Assembly (NCBI GenBank): GCA_025924315.1
Contig: JAICIO010000029.1
Span: forward strand, 1-58,694
From: Phycisphaerae bacterium
GTDB taxonomy: Bacteria; Planctomycetota; Phycisphaerae; Tepidisphaerales; Tepidisphaeraceae
Length of the DNA: 58,694 nt
Direction: 5' to 3'
Shown: positions 45,968 to 53,936 of the stretch, in pieces
How positions within the stretch are numbered: the stretch's first letter is position 1
Layout of the letters: each line of letters starts with the position of its first letter
Notes under the pieces: model-generated
What the model saw: only the letters and a program-made list of their open reading frames with translations
What the model was told of the DNA's origin: nothing
Databases searched by the model: none
Position numbers and translations under genes: made by a program

Positions 45968-47399
45968 ACGCGGAGGCAGCACGATCAGACAGGCCGACGT
46001 CGTCAAGTAATTGCGGATTTTGCGCGGGCTTTGTGGCCGTCGATAACGTTGACGTTGAATCGATGGACATCATTCGAGAAGCCTGCGACAAAACCGATTT
46101 TCCAAAATTCGCCGCAAGGATGTTGAAGTCGAGGAGGTTTACTTCGCCGTCGCTGCTGTAATCGTAATTGCCCTGCGTGAAGGTTTGGCCGCTCTTGCCG
46201 AAATTGGCGGCGAGGATGTTGAAGTCTTTGATGTCGACGACACGGTTGCGGTCACCGTCGCCGGCGAGTGTGTAAAACGCGCTCGTCTTTCCTTCGACCG
46301 TCGCCTGGTAATTTCCATCCGGCAGCGCGCCGTTCGCGAATCCGGGAAAGGTGAACGCCGCGACGTGGCTGGGCTGGTCGAAGATGCCATGGATTTGTTG
46401 TGTATCGATGGTGTTGCCGGTGTCGAGCGACGTGAGAACGAGGCTGTCGTCTTCAATATTGGTGGTGGCGGTCATCAGCACGTCGAGGCGTTGCTGCGGC
46501 GCATCCACATTAAATGTAGAACTAACCACCGATGATTCGCCCCAGCCGGGATAGACGTCCTGGGCGGGGTTGTTGGTGATGCGCGTCTGGTTCGAGCCGT
46601 CGGCGTTCATGACGTAGATCTCGCCGTCGCCGTCGCGATAGGAAATGAAGCTGATGTATTCGCCGGTTTCGGGGCTGTAGTACGGCACCTGATCGAGATT
46701 CGGATTTTGCGTGAGGTTCACGAGTCCGGTGCCATCGAGATTGCAGCGATAAATCTCACGATTGCCGTCGCGCTCAGTGGTGAAGGCGATTTGCTTTGCA
46801 TCAGGGGTAAATGCGGGATACGAATCTCGGCCGGGGCTGTTGGTCACGCGCGTTTTGCCGGTGCCGTCGGCGTTCATGTAATAAATCTCTTCGTTGTTCG
46901 GATCGCCGGGCGGATCGGTGCCGTAGACGATTTTCGTTCCGTCGTCGCTCCAGCTGGCGAAGTCTCCGCCGAGGCCGTTGGTGAGATTCACCTGGTTCGT
47001 GCCGTCGCTATTGGAAACCCAGATGTCATATGCCCCGCCGCCGGTCTTCGGGCCCATGTAGAGGACCTTGGAGTTGTCAGGACTCGGCGCCGGATCCCAC
47101 CATCCCGCGCCAGGCAGCGCGTTGTGCGTGATGTTCACGAGGCCGGTGCCGTCGATGTTCATCAGCCAGATGTCCATGTCGCCGGGATGTCCGCGATCGG
47201 ATGCGAAGGCAACTTTCGTCCCGTCGTCGCTCACCTGCGGGATGGCGTCGGTGGCGGGATTGTTGGTGAGATTCTTGAGATGCGAGCCGTCGGGATCCAT
47301 CGAGTAAAGCTCGTAGTTCCCGTCGCGATTGGTGTTGAAAACGATGATGCCTTCCGCCACGGCGAAGAGTCGCCGCGGCTCGAGAACCTCGAGCAGCAT
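45963..47399 (-). CDS. LEPR-XLL TolB-type propeller protein with dockerin-like C-terminus
   Basis: 478 residues, the shortest complete LEPR-XLL protein here. The tag comes almost at the N-terminus: MLLEVLEPRRLF (1-12), with no basic leader at all. Residues 15-285 are PD40/TolB-like blades, each with a version of NRDGNYELYSMDPDGS followed by LTNNP (IYYMNADGTGKTRVTNSP, IYVMNADGSNQTRITNNP). This is a six-bladed propeller of the TolB/DPP-IV type, here without a peptidase domain. An Ig-like domain and dockerin-like loops (about 378-435) follow, ending LLDDVGLSDRAASAL. TolB itself is a periplasmic envelope protein, but only the fold is shared. The stop codon overlaps the -10 box proposed for the next gene. 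Confidence 0.92.
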   Translation of the reverse strand: MLLEVLEPRRLFAVAEGIIVFNTNRDGNYELYSMDPDGSHLKNLTNNPATDAIPQVSDDGTKVAFASDRGHPGDMDIWLMNIDGTGLVNITHNALPGAGWWDPAPSPDNSKVLYMGPKTGGGAYDIWVSNSDGTNQVNLTNGLGGDFASWSDDGTKIVYGTDPPGDPNNEEIYYMNADGTGKTRVTNSPGRDSYPAFTPDAKQIAFTTERDGNREIYRCNLDGTGLVNLTQNPNLDQVPYYSPETGEYISFISYRDGDGEIYVMNADGSNQTRITNNPAQDVYPGWGESSVVSSTFNVDAPQQRLDVLMTATTNIEDDSLVLTSLDTGNTIDTQQIHGIFDQPSHVAAFTFPGFANGALPDGNYQATVEGKTSAFYTLAGDGDRNRVVDIKDFNILAANFGKSGQTFTQGNYDYSSDGEVNLLDFNILAANFGKSVLSQASRMMSIDSTSTLSTATKPAQNPQLLDDVGLSDRAASAL

Positions 47400-47463
47400 A
47401 GCCGCTGCCTTTCACCCCGCCGGAGCAATTATTCGGTATGTCCAGTTGAGGATGAGAACATTG

Positions 47464-47535
47464 AGCCGCGGGGCTCGCCCCGCGCGAGGCGTTGTTCGGC
47501 GTCGCGGCTTTCGCGCGGGGCAAGCCCCCGCGGCT
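47464..47535. repeat. REPIN-like inverted pair between two LEPR-XLL genes
   Basis: The arms at 47464-47487 and 47511-47535 (AGCCGCGGGGCTCGCCCC-type) are near-perfect inverted copies, each with an internal hairpin, separated by 23 bases. The element fills much of the gap between the stop of the giant gene (47543) and the start of the TolB-type gene (47399). Confidence 0.75.
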
Positions 47536-47542
47536 AAATGGG

Positions 47543-50500
47543 TCACGCGATTTTCTTCGAGCCGAAGAGTTTTCCGCCGACGCTTTGATTCGTGCTCAGC
47601 GTGACGTTGAGGCCGTAATTGTTTGTCGGCGTCGTCTGCTTCCAGCCGGATTGCAGGACTTGGCGGACTTTGTATGTGCCGGCGGCGAGACCGCTCAGGG
47701 TCCAGTTGCCGTTCGCGTCGGTCGTCGTGAAGACTTCGTTGGAATCAAGCACGCTGTCGTTATCGAGGTCGATGTAAACGGTCCATCCCGCGCCGACGCC
47801 GACTTCATTTGAATCTCTCTGGCCGTCGCCGTCGAGATCATTGAAGATCGCTCCGCTGATCGTTCCGCCGGTGGGTGGCGGCGTGACGGTGCTTTGTTTC
47901 GTGCCGAAATTCTTCCCGGTGAGCTGCTGGTTGCTGGCGAGCGTGATGGTCCAGCCGTAATTGTTCGTGGGCGTGGTTTGCGTCCAACCGCTTTGAAGGA
48001 TCTCACGGATTTTGTACGAACCGCTGGCGAGGCCGCTCAGAACGTAGTCGCCATTCGCATCGGTGGTCGTCGTCTTCTCTCCGCTGTCGAGCTTGCTGTT
48101 GTTGTTGGCGTCGTTGTAGACCGTGATGTTCGCAACGCCGACTTCGTTGTTGTCTTTCACACGATCGCCATCGAGATCGTTCCACACCATGCCCGCGATG
48201 GATCCGCCGGTAGGCGCGGTCACGATGCCGAAATTCGCGATGGCGTTCGAGTCGTGGCTGATGCGGAAGTAAACCGCGCCATTGGACGCGGGGGCGGTTT
48301 GAATGTAACCGCCGGGCACGATCTCGCGGACGTAGAAATCCCCGCCGAGCAATGGCCCGAATTGATACGTGCCATCGCTGGCGGTGAGCATCGACTGCTC
48401 GCCGGAATCGAGCGCGCCGTTGTTGTTCGCGTCGAGGTAAACGCGCACATTCGCGACGCCCGCTTCGCCGCTGTCCTGCGTGCCATTCTTATTTGAATCG
48501 AGATAAACCACGCCGGAGATCGTCGCATTCGGCGGCGCGAAGCCGAAATCGACATTGGTGAAGTTGAAACCTTCCGCCGGCATGCCGACGAATTGATACC
48601 CAAGCGGCGGAGCCGACGCCTCCAGCCCGTTCGGCTGCGTCGGGTCCATGACGATGAGCGTACCGGCGGGGACATTGTTGATGACGTAATGACCTTGCGC
48701 ATCGCTCGTGGCGTTCGGCTCGCCCGAGTCGAATTTCAGGTTGCCGTTGAGATCGATGAAGACCGTGTGTCCCGACAGCGGCGTTTCACCGCTGTCGAAT
48801 GAGCCGTTGTCGTTGGAGTCGATGTAAACGGTGCCCGCGACAGATCCGACGGGTGCGCTGACGGGGCCCTTCGTGCCGAAGTTCTTACCGGCCAGTTGTT
48901 GATTCGACGCGAGCGTGATCGTCCAGCCGTAACCGTTCGCGGGGGACGTCTGGCTCCAGCCGCTCTGCAAAATCTGACGAATCTTGTACGAGCCGCTGGA
49001 GAGGCCGCTGAGGATGTAATCGCCGCTCGCATCGGTGACGGTTGTCTTTTCGCCGCTGTCGAGCTTGCTGTTGTTGTTCGCGTCGTTGTAGATGGTGATG
49101 TTCGCAACGCCGACTTCGTTGCTGTCTTTCACGGCATCCCCATCGAGATCGTTCCACACAGCACCCGCGATGGATCCGCCGGTGGGCGGCGGCGTGACGC
49201 TCTGCCGCGTCCCGAAATCCTTGCCGGTCAACTGCTGATTTGTGGCGAGCGTAATCGTCCAGCCATAGTTATTCGCGGGGATCGTTTGCACCCAGCCGCT
49301 CTGGAGAATTTCGCGGATTTTGTAGGAGCCACCGCTCAAACCCGACAGTGTGTAGAGGCCGTTCGCGTCGGTGGTCGTGAACTTCTCGCCGACATCTATG
49401 TTGCTGTTGTTGTTCGCATCGTTGTAGACGGTGATGCCCGCGATGCCCGCTTCGCCACTGTCGCGCTTGGCGTTGTTGTTGGCGTCGTTGAAAACGGTGC
49501 CGGAGATCGATCCGCCGACGACAGGATTCACCGTGATTGCTGTGGTGTAATTCGTGTAATCGCCGTCCTTGTCGGTGATGCGCGCGGCAATAATCTTCGA
49601 GCCGGTCGTGGAGAGATAGCTCGCCGGCACGGTCGCAGTAGAGCTGGTGCTGTCGGTCACATCGAAAACGCCGTCGTTGTTGAAGTCGTAGCTGCAGAGG
49701 AACCCCGCGGCGGTGTCGGCAGCGACATCCGACGAGTTCGTGAAGCTCACGCTCGCGGACGAGCCGACGGTGACGGGTCCGCTGTTCGAGAAGGTTGCGG
49801 TCGGAGCGACATTCGCGACGGTCAGCGAGGTTGTCGCAAGAGAGACATTGCCGGCGAGATCCGTGACGCGAATTGCGAGCGTGCGGCCCAGCGGCCCGTC
49901 AAGGTTCGCGGCCGAGAAGGTGGGCGTTGCGCCAACTGCATCGGTGTTGAACGTTGCGCCGTCGTAGTCGAAGTCCCATTGAATGCCCGCGATGCCGAAT
50001 GCGTCGGAGGACGCGGATCCATTCAGTTGCGTCGAAGCGCCTTCGTTGACGCTGTAAACCCCTCCCGGCTTCGCAGTGGGAGCGGTTCGATCAACCGTGA
50101 AGTTCAGCGTTGAGGTCGCAGTTCCGGCGGAGGTGAATAAGCCTGCGGCGATTCGATGCGCGCCTTCGCTCAACGCGGAAGGAACAGTGAAGTGCCAGTT
50201 TCCATTGCCGTCGGCGGTGGTCGTGCCGACACTGAGGCCATCAACGAAGAGCGCCACCGTTCCGCCCGCCGCTGCCCCGCTGCCGGAGAACGCGGGAGTG
50301 TTCACCGTCGTGATGTTGTCGGTGCTGGACGAGCCCGTGTCAGAGGCGGCATCGAGATCGGGCGCGGTCGCGCTCGCCGTCGGAGCCTGAACCGAATACG
50401 TGTGAAGAACCCCCGCGCCGTCGGCAATGTAGAGCACGCCATTGGCCAGGCTGATCGCGCCACCGACGGCGATCTTCTGTAGAAGCGTTCCCGACGCGAG

Positions 50501-53500
50501 ATCAAACAAATACGTCGCCGATGATGACGAAACCAATAACCCGTCGTCGGTGACGATCGGCTGTTGCGAGCTGAGCACGGCGTCCGCTTTGTAGGTCTGC
50601 ACGAGCGCGCCGGTGGTGGCATCGAATCCCAGGACCAGCGAGCCGTTGATTGCATAGACGATTCCATTGGCGACAGCAGGCACGCGACTGAAAGAGCCGG
50701 TGACCTGCCATGCGGTGGTGTGCGTGTTAAGATTGATTGCGCTAAGGGTCGAGCCCGTCGCGTACGCGAAGCCATTTGCGATTGCAGCGACCGGATTGGT
50801 GCTGGAGGTCGAGAGCGACCAGTCCACCGCGCCGGTCAGCGGGTTGTGCTGCGTGAAGACACCGTTGACATTGGTGTAGACCTTGGCGTTGTAGTATGTC
50901 GGCGTCCAGCCATCGACCTGTGGCTTCGTGACGAAGAATCGCTGTGTGCCGTTGGATTGATTGAAGCCGTACATTCCGCCATAGGTTCCCCCATCCACGA
51001 AGATGCCGCCGTCGGCGATAGTGGGCGCCATATAGCGCTCCCACTGCGCCGCGTGGTTGGCAGACCAGACGGTGGCGCCGGTCGCCGAGTTGATCGACCA
51101 AAGCTGGGTGTCGCCTCCGTTATCGCCGCGCTGGACGTAGACATTGCCGGCGTCGTAGGTCGGCGGGTTGATCGAATACGCGGACGTGAACGCATGACGC
51201 CAAGACTGCGCGCCGGTCTGCACGTCATACGCGGCGAGAAACGTATCGCCAAAATAGGTATATGGCGTGACGTAGACGCGGCCGTTTGCAACCGCGACCT
51301 GGTTCAGGCTTTGGGTAGTGACGGTCGCGTTCCATCCGTTGACGAGCGTTCCGCCGACGATGGAGCCGGGGAAATAGCCCGTGTGCGCGGCGCCATTGCC
51401 GAAGGTCGCCCAATCACCGGGCAGGCTCGGCTGCCCGAGGGCAACATTCACCGTCGCGGTGGCGTTGCCGCCTTGACCGTCCGTGATGCTGTAGTTGAAG
51501 GAATCTACGCCATCGAAATTCGCATCGCCCGTGTAGGCGACGCGACCATCCTGCAGAACGCTGACGGCGCCATGCTTCGGCTGAGTTACGCCGGTCATGC
51601 TGATCGCGCCGCCGTCGGAGTCGGAATCGTTGAGGAGAAGATTCGGCGAGATGACCATCTGCCCGGGCAGGGCGGTGAAGAAATCGTTCTTGGCGACAGG
51701 CGTCTCGTTCACGTTGAACACAGTGATGCTGATCTTGCCGGTGTTGCTGTCGAGAATGCCGTCGTTGGCGATGAAGCTGATCGAATCCGTGCCGAAGTAG
51801 TTGGCCGTCGGAGTGTAAAGGATGCTGCTCCCCTGGATCACTGCCGTCCCATGCGTCGGTTTTACGCTGATGCGATAGGTCATCGCGTTCTGATTGGGAT
51901 CGCCCACCGACATCGGGATGAGCTCGGAGGTGTCTTCATCGACGTTGGCGGTCGAGTCTTGTGCCACGGGCGCGTCGTCGATGTATAGCGTGATGACGCC
52001 GGGCGTGCCGTTGGCGGTGCCGTCATTCGCGACGTAACCGATCGCATCGATCCCGGTGTAGCCAGCGGTTGGCGTGAACGTGCGCGAGGGGCCGGTTCCG
52101 CCGGTGATCGTGCCGTGCTGCGGCGGAGTTGTAATCGTGTAGGTGAGCGCATCCCCGTCGACATCCGTTGCAGAGAGAGTGATCGGGCTGGCGGGTGCGG
52201 TCGGAATGTATTTCGTGAAGGACGAAGCGACTGGAAGATCATTCACCGGCGTGACATGAACATAGACGTTTCCGGCCGTTTCACCGCCCCGCCCATCGAT
52301 CGCGGTGTAAATGAAGGAATCGGTTCCGTAGAAATCCTTCTGCGGCGTGTAGGTGAGCGTGCCATCGTCGTTGATCGTAACGGTGCCGTGTCGCGCCGGG
52401 CCAAGCTTCAGGTCGCGCACGCGCAGCGGGTCGTTGTCGGCATCGGAATCGTTCGCGAGCACATCGAGCTTGACCGTCGTGTCTTCGGCGAAAGTGTACT
52501 CGTCCTGCGAAGTCACTGGAGCGTTGTTGCCGACTTTCGCAAAGACGTAGGTGTGAAGTGAGTGGTCGATCGACGACGCGATGTAAAGATGGTTGTTCGC
52601 GACCGCGAGTTCTCCGCCGTACGGAACCGACTGCAGCAGCGCTCCAGTTGATCGCGAGAAAACATAAGTCTTGCCGACGGATGTGGCGATAACTGCGTCG
52701 TCGGTGATGATCGGCTGCTGCACTAAACTCTGGTCGGCGGTGTACGTGAGTCCGGCTGCGCCCGTAGCGGCGTCGTAGGCCTTAACCGTCATTCCGCTGT
52801 TGGCGTACACGGTTCCGGCGGCGACCGCAGGACTACCTGTGAAACTACCCGTGACCGTCCACGACGTGGCGCCCGTCGAAAGGTCGATCGCGTAAAGATT
52901 AGGTCGGCCAACGACGTAGGCTTGCGTGCTGTCGAGCGCGGAGATCGTGTTCATCGACCAGCCGGCCCAATCCCATGTGTGGGTGTTGCTCCACACGAGG
53001 CTGCCGTCGGTTGTGGAATATTTGGAAAGCTTCCCTTCTACGTAGGCGTAAACATTGTTGCCCGAAAGTGATGGCGTCCACTGGTCGTACTGCGCCTGGT
53101 TGACGAAGGCGATCTGCGTTCCGTCAGCGCGGAAGCCGTACATCCCGCCGTAATATCCGCCATCAATCCAGATGCCCTGATCGGACACCGCCGGCGCGTA
53201 ATACGATTCCCATTGCGCCGTAAACGGCGTGGACCAGACCGTGTTGCCGTTGGTGGCATCCAGCGCCCAGAGTTGCGTATCGGGCGTGTGATTGCCGCGT
53301 TGAATGTAAATACGACCGTTGTAGTACGTCGGAGCGTTGAGCGAATTTCCAGCCGTAAAGGAATGCGACCAGAGCGTGCTGCCGGTGTTGGCGTCGTACG
53401 CCTTGAGCGTCAGCGACGGGCTTTGGGCAACATAGACGCGCCCATCGGCGACGGCGATGCCGTTATTGACGGTTGTGTTCGCCGCGAGCGACCAATCTTC

Positions 53501-53662
53501 CACCAGCGGCTGAGTGCCGACGGTTCCGGCGAAATAGCCGGTGTGCGCCGGCGATGCGCCGAACGTCGGCCAATCGCCATTCAACGACGCATCGGCGCTG
53601 AGCAGAGTACGGTGTTCGAGCGATTCGACCAGGAGGCGTCCGCCGTGACGAAGAGTGCCCAT
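47543..53662 (-). CDS. LEPR-XLL giant protein: two PQQ-like propellers, cadherin-like, PKD and SdrD-B domains
   Basis: 2039 residues, the largest protein in the window. ATG 53662 gives MGTLRHGGRLLVESLEHRTLL, a standard tagged N-terminus; the frame extends 54 codons upstream through what looks like promoter. Order: a PQQ-like propeller (about 28-395, GDWPTFGASPAHTGYF), four cadherin-like/Big_9 domains (about 396-790, LDVLANDSDADNDPL, LTYTPQKDFYGTDSFIYTA), a second PQQ-like propeller that repeats the first (GDWATFGNGAAHTGYF), an Ig-like domain, PKD-type domains (about 1250-1430), then six SdrD-B domains to the end (FGSKKIA). There is no dockerin and no hydrophobic tail. Despite the PQQ-like fold, no dehydrogenase active site is apparent. 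It is inferred to be a very long cell-surface fibre or adhesin. Confidence 0.92.
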   Translation of the reverse strand: MGTLRHGGRLLVESLEHRTLLSADASLNGDWPTFGASPAHTGYFAGTVGTQPLVEDWSLAANTTVNNGIAVADGRVYVAQSPSLTLKAYDANTGSTLWSHSFTAGNSLNAPTYYNGRIYIQRGNHTPDTQLWALDATNGNTVWSTPFTAQWESYYAPAVSDQGIWIDGGYYGGMYGFRADGTQIAFVNQAQYDQWTPSLSGNNVYAYVEGKLSKYSTTDGSLVWSNTHTWDWAGWSMNTISALDSTQAYVVGRPNLYAIDLSTGATSWTVTGSFTGSPAVAAGTVYANSGMTVKAYDAATGAAGLTYTADQSLVQQPIITDDAVIATSVGKTYVFSRSTGALLQSVPYGGELAVANNHLYIASSIDHSLHTYVFAKVGNNAPVTSQDEYTFAEDTTVKLDVLANDSDADNDPLRVRDLKLGPARHGTVTINDDGTLTYTPQKDFYGTDSFIYTAIDGRGGETAGNVYVHVTPVNDLPVASSFTKYIPTAPASPITLSATDVDGDALTYTITTPPQHGTITGGTGPSRTFTPTAGYTGIDAIGYVANDGTANGTPGVITLYIDDAPVAQDSTANVDEDTSELIPMSVGDPNQNAMTYRISVKPTHGTAVIQGSSILYTPTANYFGTDSISFIANDGILDSNTGKISITVFNVNETPVAKNDFFTALPGQMVISPNLLLNDSDSDGGAISMTGVTQPKHGAVSVLQDGRVAYTGDANFDGVDSFNYSITDGQGGNATATVNVALGQPSLPGDWATFGNGAAHTGYFPGSIVGGTLVNGWNATVTTQSLNQVAVANGRVYVTPYTYFGDTFLAAYDVQTGAQSWRHAFTSAYSINPPTYDAGNVYVQRGDNGGDTQLWSINSATGATVWSANHAAQWERYMAPTIADGGIFVDGGTYGGMYGFNQSNGTQRFFVTKPQVDGWTPTYYNAKVYTNVNGVFTQHNPLTGAVDWSLSTSSTNPVAAIANGFAYATGSTLSAINLNTHTTAWQVTGSFSRVPAVANGIVYAINGSLVLGFDATTGALVQTYKADAVLSSQQPIVTDDGLLVSSSSATYLFDLASGTLLQKIAVGGAISLANGVLYIADGAGVLHTYSVQAPTASATAPDLDAASDTGSSSTDNITTVNTPAFSGSGAAAGGTVALFVDGLSVGTTTADGNGNWHFTVPSALSEGAHRIAAGLFTSAGTATSTLNFTVDRTAPTAKPGGVYSVNEGASTQLNGSASSDAFGIAGIQWDFDYDGATFNTDAVGATPTFSAANLDGPLGRTLAIRVTDLAGNVSLATTSLTVANVAPTATFSNSGPVTVGSSASVSFTNSSDVAADTAAGFLCSYDFNNDGVFDVTDSTSSTATVPASYLSTTGSKIIAARITDKDGDYTNYTTAITVNPVVGGSISGTVFNDANNNAKRDSGEAGIAGITVYNDANNNSNIDVGEKFTTTDANGLYTLSGLSGGSYKIREILQSGWVQTIPANNYGWTITLATNQQLTGKDFGTRQSVTPPPTGGSIAGAVWNDLDGDAVKDSNEVGVANITIYNDANNNSKLDSGEKTTVTDASGDYILSGLSSGSYKIRQILQSGWSQTSPANGYGWTITLASNQQLAGKNFGTKGPVSAPVGSVAGTVYIDSNDNGSFDSGETPLSGHTVFIDLNGNLKFDSGEPNATSDAQGHYVINNVPAGTLIVMDPTQPNGLEASAPPLGYQFVGMPAEGFNFTNVDFGFAPPNATISGVVYLDSNKNGTQDSGEAGVANVRVYLDANNNGALDSGEQSMLTASDGTYQFGPLLGGDFYVREIVPGGYIQTAPASNGAVYFRISHDSNAIANFGIVTAPTGGSIAGMVWNDLDGDRVKDNNEVGVANITVYNDANNNSKLDSGEKTTTTDANGDYVLSGLASGSYKIREILQSGWTQTTPTNNYGWTITLASNQQLTGKNFGTKQSTVTPPPTGGTISGAIFNDLDGDGQRDSNEVGVGAGWTVYIDLDNDSVLDSNEVFTTTDANGNWTLSGLAAGTYKVRQVLQSGWKQTTPTNNYGLNVTLSTNQSVGGKLFGSKKIA

Positions 53663-53789
53663 GTATTCTGTTGTCCTGAACCGATGACGTGAGCGCTGCG
53701 CGCGATGGGGGCAAACGCATTCCCCAGCCCGATTGATTGGAAGTGGAGCCCGTTTCAGCCGCGGCTGTCCCACCCTTATGGGCGGGGGG

Positions 53790-53818
53790 AGTGTAGCAAA
53801 CGCCGTTACGGCAAACAA
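53790..53818 (-). promoter_or_regulatory. promoter of the 47543-53662 giant gene
   Basis: On the minus strand TTGTTT (53818-53813) and TACACT (53795-53790) are 17 bases apart. Transcription would start near 53783, giving a leader of about 120 bases to ATG 53662. This supports the shorter protein start. The spacer contains the palindrome GCCGTTACGGC. Confidence 0.4.
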
Positions 53819-53936
53819 GTTCAAAGCCTGCTGACGAGCGCCCCGCCAGGATCGATCGCATTTACCGAAAATGCGCTATACAACAGCGCTGCTGCCGGTC
53901 GAGGTCGGTTGCCCTTTGCTTGCGGATTGCTGCTCC

